This document shows, piece by piece, positions 30,092 through 43,836 of a DNA stretch of 52,261 nucleotides; position 1 is the first letter of the stretch; every line of letters begins with the position of its first letter. The notes under the pieces are model-generated. The model had not been told where the DNA came from, searched no databases, and worked only from the letters and a program-made list of their open reading frames with translations. The stretch comes from Neocallimastix lanati (nom. inval.) (Eukaryota; Neocallimastigomycota; Neocallimastigomycetes; Neocallimastigales; Neocallimastigaceae), in NCBI GenBank assembly GCA_016946835.1, contig JACVTC010000277.1:12501-64761 (forward strand), in the 5' to 3' direction. A program made the translations under genes and the position numbers.

Positions 30092-32302
30092 ATGAATGTT
30101 ATAAATCTTATCCGTAGTATTTTAGTAAATTATCATTCAGTTCCTCTACAATTGGAAATACATATAAATGGTAAAATTTATTCTTTTTTCGAGGGTATAA
30201 ATATCATTGATTGTAATCAGTTATCAAAAGATAGATATATCGTTAAATATAACGATAATAAAGATACAGATATTAGTAATATTGATTATCAGCACAAAAT
30301 AATGTTTATGTTAATTGATAGATTAGAAAGTATTGTTAACAATAAACATATAAAACATAAATATTACTTGAATGATACAACTAAAACTTTGTTTTATGTC
30401 TCTATTGATATTCCAATTCAACGCTTTAAAATAGTTTATGAGGAGTTGATAAAATTATATTTATCAGAAACTGCACAATATATTATTTGTAATATAGAAA
30501 GTATAACTTACTTACACTATTATAATGATTATTTCAATAAAACATATCTTTATGAACAAGTACTAATGAATGATGATAATTCAATTTCAAAAAGTATTGA
30601 AAGTAATGAAAATTATATCCTTATAAAATTATGCCATGATAATATATTGATAACTGAAAGTAAAATAACTTTTACCGTAAAAGAGTCGTATGATATCGTT
30701 TTGAAAATTTTACCTTTCTTTAATATTTCTCCTGATGATGTTTTTATTGAATGTGATCCCTTAAAAGTAACGTTTAACTACCCTATCAGTATAAATTTTC
30801 AATTATTTGATATGATGCTTCTCAAATACAATCTATTCTTCAATATATATACGAATGAAAGTATTAATGTAATGTCTTTAGCTGAAAAGGTAATTTATAC
30901 TCTTGATATATATAAAACATCTTTCGTTATGAATTTATATAATAAATGGAAAACTTTTAATGAAACTATCCAATTTCAAGAGGTACAATGGTATATGTAT
31001 TCAACGATCAAAATAATAGTCAAATATTTATATTTTCTTTATATCGATTTTCACAATGAGGTCATGATCGGAAGCGATCTCCACTTTAACATTCCAATAA
31101 AGATAAATTATAATAAATTATTTGGTAATTATTATACTCGATATTTCAACAATAAAGACAAAGTTTTACCGGTTATTGCTGACAAAGAGTACTGCGATAG
31201 AAATAGCATACGATATGTCCAGTGGAAAGAGAATTATTATATGGCTCCTTTAAATTCTGGATATACTATTAATCTAACTACAAATAAAACTTTTAATAAA
31301 GAAGGGAAAGTACCCAAATGTGTTAAAGTAATTCGAAATGCTAGCAATAAAAAGAACGTAGAATATTCTAACCTTTCTTCTCATCTTGATGAAAATAGTA
31401 AAGGTATCTTGCCTCGAACATTATTTGTGCCATATGGATTTGAACTATCAATGTTATATAGAGTCCATTTTGATATTGTTGACTCGCTAATTGAATTCAA
31501 AAGGTGTCCTAAATGTCATTCCTATATTGGAATTCCCTCGAAAGAGAATTTTATAAATTCAGTGAAGAATAGGATTAATAATTCAAGATATTTTGAAAAT
31601 GAAAACATAGACGCCAAGAAAATAAATATTTTAGCCTTTTCCGTTGATGATAATTCAGAGGTTTATCCTTATGCCGTTTCTAATTATTTGTATAATTATA
31701 ATTCTTCTTTTTCTTTCCTTGTCATCATGCTCAATACTACTAAATTATATACAGTATCAAATTACAGATATGAATTTATTATTTCCTCATCATCTAAATT
31801 ATTTTATAAGGACGATCCTTTAGTCAAAGCAATATTTTCCTTATATTCTAAAAATAACATATCAATTATCGATAATAACGATTTACAAAATGGTGTTAAA
31901 CAATTCGTACAGGAAGATGACCACGTTATTCTTATCGCTGAGGAACGCATAGAAAAAACAAATTGCTATTTGTGGTATTCGTTTTATTCAAATATAATTC
32001 CTGAAGTATCTATCATCTCTTCAAGTCAATTGGAATCTTTATTACCAGAATTATCTGATTTGTATGACCATGTTAAAGATATAAGTGCATATCATTACTA
32101 TAGTACATCAAAAGATAATGAAGAAAACAATAATATAATTGTATATGGTGTATGGTCAAATAATAAATATTATCCATGCAAAGCAAAATTTATTCCTTTT
32201 AAACCTGGGATGAAAAATAAACCATATTTATTATTAAATAGAAATATTGATGGTTCAATAATTATACAAAATAAAAATAATTCTGACTATATGATATATT
32301 AA
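30092..32302 (+). CDS. 736-aa viral protein, possibly early transcription factor-like (copy B)
   Basis: Same protein as at 4102-6312, intact. No diagnostic motif is visible beyond one CxxC pair (C472/C475). The assignment to a VETF-large-subunit-like role rests on size and on neighbours. Confidence 0.35.
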   Translation: MNVINLIRSILVNYHSVPLQLEIHINGKIYSFFEGINIIDCNQLSKDRYIVKYNDNKDTDISNIDYQHKIMFMLIDRLESIVNNKHIKHKYYLNDTTKTLFYVSIDIPIQRFKIVYEELIKLYLSETAQYIICNIESITYLHYYNDYFNKTYLYEQVLMNDDNSISKSIESNENYILIKLCHDNILITESKITFTVKESYDIVLKILPFFNISPDDVFIECDPLKVTFNYPISINFQLFDMMLLKYNLFFNIYTNESINVMSLAEKVIYTLDIYKTSFVMNLYNKWKTFNETIQFQEVQWYMYSTIKIIVKYLYFLYIDFHNEVMIGSDLHFNIPIKINYNKLFGNYYTRYFNNKDKVLPVIADKEYCDRNSIRYVQWKENYYMAPLNSGYTINLTTNKTFNKEGKVPKCVKVIRNASNKKNVEYSNLSSHLDENSKGILPRTLFVPYGFELSMLYRVHFDIVDSLIEFKRCPKCHSYIGIPSKENFINSVKNRINNSRYFENENIDAKKINILAFSVDDNSEVYPYAVSNYLYNYNSSFSFLVIMLNTTKLYTVSNYRYEFIISSSSKLFYKDDPLVKAIFSLYSKNNISIIDNNDLQNGVKQFVQEDDHVILIAEERIEKTNCYLWYSFYSNIIPEVSIISSSQLESLLPELSDLYDHVKDISAYHYYSTSKDNEENNNIIVYGVWSNNKYYPCKAKFIPFKPGMKNKPYLLLNRNIDGSIIIQNKNNSDYMIY

Positions 32303-32754
32303 GTTTCGTTTTTGTTCAGAAACATCCTCATTATTTATAGATTATTATTGTTTAAATTTATATATTTATATATAATTTATATATATATATTTTTTTTTTA
32401 TTTATATATTTAAAAATTATGTTTTATATATTGATTTTTTATTATTTATATATTTAAAAATTTATGGTGTATATATATGTATATTTAGTTTATATTTTTT
32501 AAAACAAAAAAAAAAAAAAAAAAAAATATTTCATCAAATCAACTAATTTTATTGATTTCTTTAATCCATGTAATGAATTAAATTTATTTATTGTTTTCTT
32601 TATTTTAATTTTAACATAATAATTTAATTATATACAAAAAAAAAAATTTATTATATAGATGAAAAAATTTTATTTACATTTATATTTCTTAAATAAAATG
32701 ATAATAATATATTCGTTTTCATAAACCAAAATTAATAAAATTATTTAAAAATAA
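32303..32754. other. AT-rich intergenic (copy B)
   Basis: Counterpart of 6313-6764; A/T tracts only, with no RPB1 N-terminal remnant. Confidence 0.5.
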
Positions 32755-34257
32755 ATGACTAAAGAAAATTTTTCTGAATCAGACATTAATTATATTTGTA
32801 ATAAAATATCTAATCCATTTTCTAATGAGATTATTCATTTTCAAGTATACATTAAAAATTTACTTCAAAAAATTAGAAAATTTCTTGAACAAAAAAGGAA
32901 ATCGCCAAATTTTAAACCCGATGAATTTGTTAAAATAGTTATAAATCATATTAATTCACATAAAGTGGCAGCAAATACTCATGTTGGAATTCTAGCGGCT
33001 CAGTCAATTGGAGAACCGGTCACTCAATCAGCTTTGAGTTATTTTCATAAACTTGCAGGCGATGATACAATTAATGGTTTGAAAGAGTTATATAATATAA
33101 CTCATAATAAAACAGAGTTAAGTGTAGTTGAATTTTATTTAAAACCAGACGATTATGATGAAGATTCAAAAGAAAGAATTTTAAATAGTTTTAAATATAT
33201 AAATTTAAAAGATATTGTATTAGATGTGGTTTATAACGGTTTTAATTTACGTTTTTATCTTTATTCCCATAGTGTTTTTGCCCATAGACTTCATCCTCTC
33301 ATCATACACCAAACTATCAAACAATATTTAAAAGTTTCTAAAAACATTCTTGGAAAGTGGGATTCTTCATTTAATCTTGAGAATCTTTATATTGAATTTA
33401 AAAGCCCAGCTTCAAAAATATTAGACTGGTTAGATAGTAATGGTATAGAATATGTTGTTGAAGAAGATATATTATGTATTTATAAAGTAAAAGAAAATTA
33501 TCCTAATAACGTAATAAACTTGGAAAGTGATGATGACTACAATGATAAATATGTTTTAAGTGATAACGAACAAAATAAAAATGAATGGCAATATGAAGAA
33601 AACTTTCATACCCAAAATAAAAATGATGAAGAACGTCATATCGAAATTAAAAATGAATCAAATATTACTAACGATAGCTTATTAGATTATTTTAAAATAA
33701 ATAATTTAAAGTTTGAAGAAAAAGAAAATTACTATATACTTGATAGTAATTATGTTAAAATAAAAGATGAAAAAATTATCAAATTACTAAGTGATATTTC
33801 TTTAACAGGAACTAAAGGAGTAAAAACTGTCTCTTCTAAAATGCTTGGAGAAGAAGAATTTTACGTGGAAGTCGTCGGAAGAAATCTTGACCCTCTTTTC
33901 GAAAATCAATATATTGATCTTGATCGTTCTCGTTATACCGTTTATGGTACTTCAAAATATGTTGATCATAACACTCGAAAACAAAATATTCTAGAGCAAT
34001 TAAAACGAATTACTAATATCGATAAATCGTACTACAATAATCAACATATTGAATTACTTACTAACTTCATGTGTCGGAATAATACCATCGTACCAATGTC
34101 ACGTTTCGGAATGAAAAATGATGATTACTCATTTATTTCAAAATTGTCCTTTGAAGATCCTTATAGCGTTTTAGAAAATATTTTATACGGCGTTAAAGAT
34201 AGTTTATCTTCCGTATCAGCAAAAATTATTACTGGAATATACAATGATAAAATTTAA
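32755..34257 (+). CDS. RNA polymerase RPB1 C-terminal (A''-like) half (copy B)
   Basis: Same 500-aa protein as at 6765-8267, with the AAQSIGEP motif, the trigger-loop F-H pair and the C-terminal SFEDP segment. The catalytic N-terminal half is missing from this copy too, so its absence is a property of the unit and not of one damaged copy. Confidence 0.92.
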   Translation: MTKENFSESDINYICNKISNPFSNEIIHFQVYIKNLLQKIRKFLEQKRKSPNFKPDEFVKIVINHINSHKVAANTHVGILAAQSIGEPVTQSALSYFHKLAGDDTINGLKELYNITHNKTELSVVEFYLKPDDYDEDSKERILNSFKYINLKDIVLDVVYNGFNLRFYLYSHSVFAHRLHPLIIHQTIKQYLKVSKNILGKWDSSFNLENLYIEFKSPASKILDWLDSNGIEYVVEEDILCIYKVKENYPNNVINLESDDDYNDKYVLSDNEQNKNEWQYEENFHTQNKNDEERHIEIKNESNITNDSLLDYFKINNLKFEEKENYYILDSNYVKIKDEKIIKLLSDISLTGTKGVKTVSSKMLGEEEFYVEVVGRNLDPLFENQYIDLDRSRYTVYGTSKYVDHNTRKQNILEQLKRITNIDKSYYNNQHIELLTNFMCRNNTIVPMSRFGMKNDDYSFISKLSFEDPYSVLENILYGVKDSLSSVSAKIITGIYNDKI

Positions 34258-34918
34258 ATAATTATTCCTTATAAAGGATATTATTATAATATTATTATTA
34301 ACAAATGTTATTTTCAAAAAAATGAATAATTTATAATGTAAACATTTTTATATTAATATCTATATATTTAATTTTAAAGTTATATATATTTTATTTTTTT
34401 AAAAAATATATATACAAATATATGTACTACTTTACATATATTATTTAATATTATGATATATAAATTTTAGTTACATTATATATAAAAAAATTTAAAATAT
34501 ATTTTTAAAAAAATATACTAAATTAAAACAAGAAATATTAATTAGAGTAGATTAAATACATTAATATATATTGTGTAAATTAAAGTAATAATAATAAACT
34601 ATAATAAAAATTTAATAATAATAGGACTAATGAAATTACAAAAATATAATAGTGCTGACAATGTCCTTTTTTTTTTTTTTTAAAACATTTTATGTAAAAT
34701 ATAAAATTTGTACTATATGAAAAAATAAAATTAAATAAAAGTAATATAAATAAATTCATGAAAAATAAAACATTATACTTGTACCTTTTATTTTAATTTT
34801 TATTATACACTTTGCTTTTATCTTATTTTATACAATTAATTGTAATTATCATTAAAAGTTTTATAAAAAATAACTCAGTATGAATAAAAATTTTATACTT
34901 ATATTTATATTAAAATTT
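34258..34918. other. AT-rich intergenic (copy B)
   Basis: Counterpart of 8268-8928 between convergent gene ends; no gene seen. Confidence 0.5.
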
Positions 34919-37900
34919 TTAAAGTAGTTCGCTGATCTCTTCACTGTAAGATTTTAATAAATTTATTAAACCTTTTCTTACATAATGATTATAATAGTAA
35001 TTACAATCTAACTTTGGTACAATAATATTTTTATCTTTGAGACTTTTTTCCTTTAAGTTATTATACAAATCTAAAGACATAATTTTATCACCAAATAAAT
35101 TCGAATCTTTACTAAAAGAAAAATTGGTGGTTTTTATAATAACATAGTTAATTTTTTCACCTACTTTATAATCAAGATTATACCTTTTATGATTATTTAT
35201 AAATAATAATACGTAATAGGATTTATTCTTATATTTTGGTCCAATGGATAAACGCATAATCAATTTTTCAAAAGGAACTTCACCAGCTAGTAATTCTTTT
35301 TTCATTTTAATGACTTTTTCTTTTATTAATTTTTTCGGATACTTATAAAGAATCATATATAAAAATATTTTGTAATAATCACGAATAAAAATACACGTAT
35401 TCTTTTTAATCAGATCTATACCCTTTATGTATAAAGTCGGTTTATCCTTATCAACTAAAATTCCAGAGTATTTCTTTTTCGAAATAATAAGCATTCGGGA
35501 AAAGGTATTTTCATATTTTAGATGCATCCCTTCTGGTAGTAGATTTGTCACGATATTGGATACCTCTTTGCACTCTTTAACAAATTTATCAGTATCAAAA
35601 TGATCCAAATTATTATTTTGAACATTTTCATTATCATTAATAATGTTGTTGTTGTTATTGTTGCTATTGTTATTGTTGTTGTTGTTATTGTTGCTATTGT
35701 TATTGTTGTTGTTGTTATTGTTGCTATTGTTATTGTTGTTGTTGTTATTGTTGCTATTGTTATTGTTGTTGTTGTTATTGTTGCTATTGTTATTGTTGTT
35801 GTTGTTATTGTTGCTATTGTTATTGTTGTTGTTGTTATTGTTGCTATTGTTATTGTTGTTGTTGTTATTGTTGCTATTGTTATTGTTGTTGTTGTTATTG
35901 TTGCTATTGTTATTGTTGTTGTTGTTATTGTTGCTATTGTTATTGTTGTTGTTGTTATTGTTGCTATTGTTATTGTTGTTGTTGTTATTGTTGCTATTGT
36001 TATTGTTGTTGTTGTTATTGTTGCTATTGTTATTGTTGTTGTTGTTATTGTTGCTATTGTTATTGTTGTTGTTGTTATTGTTGCTATTGTTATTGTTGTT
36101 GTTGTTATTGTTGTTGTTAATGTTGTTTTCGTCGTTATTGATTTTATTGCTATTTTTATTTTGGCTATAATACATTTCAAAAAAACTTTTCTTCTCTTTT
36201 TTATATTCGATTAGGCAGGAATCCGTATCCCCATAGATGACATGAAATTTTGTTTTTTCTTGAATAATATTTATGGCTATATTTAAGTAATTTCTTCCCA
36301 TTCCGGTGGTACATTCTGCGCCAGGTAAAAATCTTAAGAATTTCAATGAGCTAGATCCAAGACATCCATAAATTGAGTTTGCTTGAATTTTCAATGCATA
36401 TTGCCGCTTGTCGTAAATAATATAATCCGCACCAGAGGATTCCTTCATTAAATTTTTATATCGTACACGTTCTGATAAAAGCACTTTCATCATCTGTGGT
36501 AGAATACCAATATGATTCTTAGTGTAATAATATACTTTATCACCAATATCTATTCGGTGATACGAATCTTTGGGATATTTATCAATCGTTGAACTATCTA
36601 ATAATGTGGTGTAGCATATATTGTGAGTGATGATGACACTAGGATATAAACTTGTAAAATCTAGCATAGTGCAATAATCATACACACCTGATTTGGGTTC
36701 AATTACCGTTGCTCCTTTATACCCTTGAATATTGGATTGATCTAAATCAATACATATATTATTGTCGTAAGAATATTTGTAAAGCAAATTGGAAAATGTT
36801 TTACTCTGCCCCGTTTTATAGACTTCGTCAATACGGATTCTTGATATTTTTGCTACTTCTAAAAGTTGAATCCACTGATGAGAAACATTAAATATATTCA
36901 ATGTCAATATCGAATCCATAACACAGTATTTTGCCACTTTATGTAACGATTCTTCCGTATTCTCATAGATTAAATAAAACATTTCTTTATAGGGCAAATC
37001 TATTTTATGTTTATTTAATAATTGCTCCGAAACATAATTTAAATTTGAGGATGGCAAATTTAAGGATTTAGCATACTTATATATATCAACGGCTATACGA
37101 CCCGGAATATATAATTCCACTTCATCGCCCATTAAATTATTGAATTGGGAAGGTTTATTTAAAATTCGACTAGCAGAGAATGGTGTCTCCTTCGTATCAA
37201 TGCTCAAATACATGCCTGCTCTTTGTGCTAAATACTTATAATCAAATCCAAAAGTGTTAAATCCAATAATAATATCGGGATCAAATTTACTTATTTGCTT
37301 AAAAAATTCACACAATAGTTCATATTCCGTAGATACATAGATCATTTCATATTCAAATTGTTCATCATTATTTTTACTTTCATCGAAATCTTTATTATTT
37401 TTATTCTTTTTATTATCTTCTATTCGTTTTATGAAATCTTCTATTTTCTCAAAGTTTTCATATTGATTTTTAACTTTCTTGTTCATAGGAAGATCCGTGT
37501 CTTTCTCAATTTTATTTAAAATATTTTTAAACTTATCAATTCTACTATGACCATCATCACTATAATTTGCATTTAAAATATTACTTAACCTATTAAATCG
37601 ATTAACAATCCCTTCATCATAACTTCTTTTCTTTATTAAAATATTTTTGAATTTGTTAAATCTTTCATTTACCTCTGAATTATATGTATTATTAGATTGA
37701 TTAGGATTACAAATATTTTTATTGGTTTGAATAATTAAATTCTTATTTCTAAAATTTAAAGTTTCATCACTACTCTTTAACATGCGAATTATTCTATCCA
37801 ATTTTTCGTGATTTTCTTTAAATTTTTTAGCAACATTTTCTAAATCATGATTTCTAATATTATTTTCAATAATCTCTGGAACATCGTTTTCAACATTATT

Positions 37901-38887
37901 TTTATCCTTATTTTCAGCATTATCTTCAACATTATCCTCTACAAGCTTTTCTTCATTATTTTTAACATTGCTTTCAACATTACTTTCAGCATTACATTCA
38001 ACTTTACTTTCTATATTATTTTAAACATCAATTTCAACATTATCTTCAGTGTTCTCTTCAACCTTATCTTTCACGCTATCTTCAACCTTATTAGTTATAT
38101 TATTTTTGTTTTCTTTGTTAAATTTTTGGGCTTCATATTTTTTCATATCAATTTTAAAGATACTTTGCTCGATACATGCAGCTTTAAATGATTGAAGATC
38201 CAAAAAAGGAAAAAAATTTGCATCAATTTCTTCAAATTCATTTTTATTGATGACATTAATATCATCATCAAATTTAACGCATATGGCAATACATTTTTTT
38301 TCGTTTTCATGATTAAATACAAGGCTAATAGTTGATATATAATCTTCAAATATATATCGATTAGGAAATGATTCGAAATCATGAGACATACATTCAATAT
38401 CAAAAGATAAAATAGAAGGAGATGGATAGCTATTAATTTCAACAGATTTTATATTTTTATATTGAACGATATACTCTTCATCAAAGGTAGTATACTTCTC
38501 ATTGGAATTTAACTCCCAGTGTTCCATTTCTATCCATCCTATTGTATTTAAATTACATTCAGCCAGAAACGCTGAAATTATATCCACATTTAATATTGAC
38601 GAATAATAAGAAGAATATTCGGAATAATTAGGGAACATGACTTTAAAGATAATTTTATTACCTTCTAAATAATGTCTTAAAAGTTTTCTTGAAAGTACTT
38701 CTTTGTTGTTTCTTGAATTGCCATTGAATTTGAAGTCACGATATTGTGAAAATTTGTATAAAGGATAATTATCTATAATAATTGATACTTTGTCATTTCT
38801 AATATTACTATATCCAAATCCTATAATAACTGGGGAATTGTTTTTTATTAGCAATTCCCAATTATAAATGAATATTATTTTATTCAT
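34919..38887 (-). pseudogene. Family B DNA polymerase with the same in-frame stop (copy B)
   Basis: Two ORFs in one frame (38021-38887 and 34919-37801) interrupted by TAA at 38021-38023, exactly as in copy A. Exo I-III and polymerase motifs A, B and C are all present. The shared stop means the lesion predates the duplication, or that the copies were homogenised or collapsed in assembly. Confidence 0.92.
35644..36103 (-). repeat. 30-bp in-frame N9S minisatellite (copy B)
   Basis: Fifteen units, the same number as in copy A. Equal length in such a mutable array supports a very recent duplication, gene conversion, or assembly duplication. Confidence 0.95.
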
Positions 38888-39058
38888 TTGTTTTTTATTT
38901 TAAAAATATTAAAAAATTATACATATATATGTTAGAGTTAAATATTTTCTTATATTAACTACTAATACCAATCTATATAGATAATATAGATTTATAATTT
39001 TTTTTTGAATTTTAAATATTCTTTGAAAAAGCAGAGATAATTATTATCTCTTTATTTT

Positions 39059-39514
39059 TTATCGTTCTGTATCAAAATCAATAATGAAATTATCGTATAT
39101 AATTATATTATAAGTAATGTTATAGCGTTGTATATCCATATAATAATCTTCATAATTATTATTATATTCTTTAATAAAATCTTTTAATAAATTTTTAACT
39201 ATTTCTACCTGTTTTTCATTTGATACAAAATTTTCTGAAAAATTTTGGAAATAATATTTTCTAATTATGAAGATCATATATAACATAGGTATATTTAATT
39301 TGGTAAATCTTTTTTCGATTATCTCATTAAACTTCCTATTGAATATATGAAGATTTATAAATTTAATAAAATCGGATATAAATACAGTATTACTAAACGT
39401 TCCTGTAACACTATTACTTAAATTATGTTTAATTTTTTGAATTAATGTTTGCTGAGAATTATAACTCTTTCCTTTTACTTGGTTTATTATATTCTTATTT
39501 TTATCTTTAAGCAT
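39059..39514 (-). CDS. 151-aa viral protein of unknown function (copy B)
   Basis: Same protein as at 13069-13524; basic and probably helical, next to the DNA polymerase gene. Not recognised. Confidence 0.6.
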   Translation of the reverse strand: MLKDKNKNIINQVKGKSYNSQQTLIQKIKHNLSNSVTGTFSNTVFISDFIKFINLHIFNRKFNEIIEKRFTKLNIPMLYMIFIIRKYYFQNFSENFVSNEKQVEIVKNLLKDFIKEYNNNYEDYYMDIQRYNITYNIIIYDNFIIDFDTER

Positions 39515-40110
39515 TACTGATTACGAAAATTTTTAAAATATAAAAAAATTTTTTATATAGAATTCCTTTTCTTATGGATATATATATTCAAATAGGTTTT
39601 ATTTTTATCGTTATATCGCTTATATAATTTTTGATATTATGTAAAATTCTTTTTTATCATTTTAAATATCTTAATATTTCAAACATTATAGATTACTAAA
39701 CAATATTATATCATATAATAAATTATAGTTTAGTATATTATAATAAAGATTTAATTTACCATATTACGAAATCCGAATAAAAAAACAAAAAATTTAAAAT
39801 TTATATTTAATATTCATTTCAAATATCCTTGATTATAATAAAATACAATAATTTATTTAAAACAGGATAGTAAATAAATAAATTTTATTTATATACATAT
39901 TTTATTAGAAAACACTAATTTTATTTTTCAAAAAAAAAAAGAAATAAAAATGGTTATAACAACATTAGTAAATTTTAATGAAACAATTGATTTTTATTAA
40001 TTGATATAAAGACAAAATAAATTTAATAAAACAATTGATTTATTATTCATTAAAATATAAAGTCAAACTATATTTATTTATTATAGGATAAAAAAAATAT
40101 TAAAATAAAA
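39515..40110. other. Divergent AT-rich promoter region (copy B)
   Basis: Counterpart of 13525-14121, one A shorter in the run at about 39930-39940. No gene seen. Confidence 0.45.
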
Positions 40111-40701
40111 ATGTCTGAGGTGGTTAAAAATTTATCTCAAAAAAGATATGATGAATTACGTCGTAATGTTATTATTGATGCTATTGACATTGTTTTCAAT
40201 ACTATTTCAAATCAAGTAAAAATAGATAATAAGGATAAATCTTTTACAGTTAGAAAACTAACAAATAGTATCGAATTAATTTATGATTTAAGTAGTCAAG
40301 AAAATAACGATAAAATTCCTTCGGAAATCATTAAATCAATAAAACCACGAATAAGTCATAAATTAAACAATACATTTTGTTATAAATTACCGTCTAAAAA
40401 CGAAAATACAAACCTCGGAAAGGAAAGTAAAAATTCTTCTATTGTATTTTCACCATTTATTCAAAATGCTATTGAAGTTTCCCAAAATGATATGAAAATG
40501 GATGTACAATTACCAAAATCTCTTGAACATTATCATTTCTTTGTTTTTCCTTTAAATATGGATGGAAAAGAGTATATTATCACTTATGCAGAAGAAAATA
40601 AATATAGTAAACGTGAAATCATTGAAATATTACATAATAATGTATCAGTAGATAAAAATATCCTTTCTAAAGAATTAAAAGAAAAATATTATTTTAATTA
40701 A
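40111..40701 (+). CDS. 196-aa viral protein of unknown function (copy B)
   Basis: Same protein as at 14122-14712, upstream of the helicase. Not recognised. Confidence 0.6.
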   Translation: MSEVVKNLSQKRYDELRRNVIIDAIDIVFNTISNQVKIDNKDKSFTVRKLTNSIELIYDLSSQENNDKIPSEIIKSIKPRISHKLNNTFCYKLPSKNENTNLGKESKNSSIVFSPFIQNAIEVSQNDMKMDVQLPKSLEHYHFFVFPLNMDGKEYIITYAEENKYSKREIIEILHNNVSVDKNILSKELKEKYYFN

Positions 40702-41036
40702 AATGTAAATAAATAGCTAGATAATGGGATAAATATATAAGTAAATATTTTTTTTAAAATCTTTTTTGAAAACTTTAAATCACAAAAATTTTTAAATATT
40801 TATTAAAAAAATATTTTATATTGATATATAACCATTATTGGATAATTGAATGATTATTTCTCTTTTAATAAGTCATTATTTTATAATTAAGAAATTAAAA
40901 ATTTTTTTTTTTTAAAAATAATTATACACACATAGAAAATATTAATATTAACAATTAAAATGATTTAATTTCTTTTAAAATGAAAAAATAATTAATATAT
41001 AAATCTACAAATTTTTTAAATAGTTAAGTAAAAAAT
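40702..41036. other. AT-rich intergenic (copy B)
   Basis: Counterpart of 14713-15047; nothing but A/T runs seen. Confidence 0.5.
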
Positions 41037-42998
41037 ATGATTTTAGTAAAAACGAAAGAATCAGAAATTACAAATAATTATCATCCAATTATTTACTTAT
41101 TAATTATACTTTTAAAGCAAAATAAGGATAAACATACAAAATGTTATCGTATGTTGAAAAAATATCTTGAAAATTATGATATCAAATTAAGTGATATTGA
41201 AAATATTAATATTCAATTAGAAAATAACGAAATAGAACATTCAAATAATTACAATAACATTTATAATAATAATAATAATAATAATGCTTATAATAATAAT
41301 GAATATAATAATGGTATTCATAATGATAATGACAATAATAATGGCAGTGATAATGAAAGCAGTGACTCAGAAGAATACAATTTTGATGAAATAAATATTA
41401 ATGATCTTAATTCTGTTTTGAAAAATTTAGAAATTAGTAAAATAAATCAGTCATCAAATCAAGAAGCAGATTATAAATATGATATTATTGATATTATTTA
41501 TCAATGCATGGAAGACTATGGTTCAATGGTAGTTGATAAAGCACGATTAATCACTATTAAAAATTATTATAGTAAATCATCTTTAACGTCTCAGATTATT
41601 TTTAACATATTTATTGTGTTATACTTAGGATATTTAGTATTTAGTGAAGATGTATGGTATAAATTTTCATACAGTCGTCATGGATGGGAAATCATAAGTG
41701 CTTATGATCTCGCCAAAGAAATCAATATGGGATTAGTAAATAAGCTTACCAAGTTGTGTAATGAATGCAAATTTAAATTGGAAAATTTACCTACGAAATT
41801 ATTTTCGTTTATGAGTGGTCATTCGGTTACATTTAAAAATTTATATCAGTTAGAAACCTTCTTCTACTTGGACAATTTTATTTCTCGAATGGATAAAAGT
41901 AAAGTTTTAAGATTTGAAGATTGTGTTTATGATTTCACCATCAATAAACCACGACCAGGAATGCCAAAAGACTTTTGTCTTAAATCTACCAATTATAATT
42001 TTCACTCTGAAAATAAGAATAAAGTAAAAGAAGTGAAAGAATTTTTTGAAGATATTTTTGTCGACAAGGAATTGATACAGTATGTATTAAAAATTTTAGC
42101 TTCCACCCTTACTTACGGTAATAAATTGCGTGCCATTGTATTTTTTATTGGATCGGGTAGAAACGGTAAGACTACGCTTACTAACATGTTACGTCTTTCA
42201 CTAGGAGATTATGCTGCAACGCCAAATGTTTCTTTATTTTTAGGAAAATCGGTTAGTGCTGATAAACCAAGTCCACAAATGGTAGATCTTAATTGTGCAA
42301 GAGTGGCCATATGTGAAGAACCAGATGCTCGTAGTATTGCTATTACAGGTGATACTAAAGCTATAACCGGTAATGTAGGCTTTATTAAAACCCGAACCTT
42401 GTATAAGGATGTTCAAGCAGTATCTGTTGATTTACTACCCATTATTAATACAAATGACAAATTGACAATATCTAACTTAGATAATGCTTTGATTGATCGT
42501 ATTCTTGTTATCCCTTTCACCCAACGATTCATAAATAAGATGAATATATCTGTCTTATCTTCAACTCAAAATATCAATAACCCTTCAATAAAAAGAGCTA
42601 ATACAAGATGGCAAGGTTCTCGAGTTCAAGGTTATGCTGAAGCTTTAATACATTTACTTATTGAAAATTATCAAGAGGATTACACCTCCCTAGAAATTCC
42701 TGAATCTGTGGTTAATGCAACCAAAAGTTTTATTATGCGTAGTGACCATATTGCTAGATTTTTGGAAAAGAATATTGTTGATAAAAATGACAATCATGCT
42801 ATTCCAATTGATGAACTTTACACCGTTTATAAGAATTGGTTTAAGTAATACGTATCCACTCGTTCCGTATTTTATAGTTTGGAAGATTTTCGTATGGATT
42901 TAATTAAATATAGTATTCGTATCAAAAATTTATCCTCAAATTCGGATTCGGATTCTAAGAAAACCGTTGAATCCATTATTGGATACAGATTTATTTAA
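41037..42998 (+). pseudogene. D5-like SF3 helicase with the same in-frame stop (copy B)
   Basis: Same as 15048-17009: SF3 core with Walker A GSGRNGKTT, acidic Walker B and motif C, then TAA at 42846-42848 and 49 more open codons to 42998. The lesion is shared with copy A. Confidence 0.88.
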
Positions 42999-43836
42999 TT
43001 ATATTAAAAATAAAATAATAGATGATAATGTTAATTTCTTTCATTCCTTTAATATATATAATTTAAACTAATATTTGCATATATTTATTTTATATATAAA
43101 TTTAAACAAGGAAAAAAAATTATATAATTATATTTATATTTATTTATAATTTAAGAATATATTGTTAAAAATTATTATTTTATTAATTATTATAAAAATA
43201 GTTTTAAAAAATTTAAAAAATTTATAATTAGTATAGTTATTTTATTAAAAATGGTAATATAAATATTTTATTTTATTTTATATAATGAAATATAATAATT
43301 TTATTCAATGATATTTATTATTCTATTAAATGATATTTGTAAAATTGTTCTTTTCATTAAAAGTTTTTATTACTGAAAAAATTATTAAATTATTATATTT
43401 ATATAATACAATTTTAATAGTATATTTAATTTTATTTATTTCTATTTCATATTTCTTATATAAATATTAATATTGATTAAATCATTCATTTAATGTTTTA
43501 CATCAAGTTTTACTAAGTTTATTTTTTAAAATTTTAAAAAAATATAAATTACTAAAATTACGAATCAATAATAAAAATAAAGTAAAAATATTTAAATTCA
43601 AATTCATACACATTTAATTTTAATAAAATAAAAATTGATTTTAAAAATTATTTTTATATAAGTAATGATATATATTATTCAACTATTTTTTTTAAAATTT
43701 TATTTATTAATATTTTTTTTTTATTTAATATAATATTATATAATAATTTTTTATTTATATTAAATTTACAAATGTATTTATAATTTTTTTTATAATTATT
43801 TAATTGAATTATATTTTTTTTTCTTTTTATATTATT
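42999..43836. other. AT-rich intergenic between convergent genes (copy B)
   Basis: Counterpart of 17010-17847; contains the one substitution seen between copies (A at 43515). No gene seen. Confidence 0.5.
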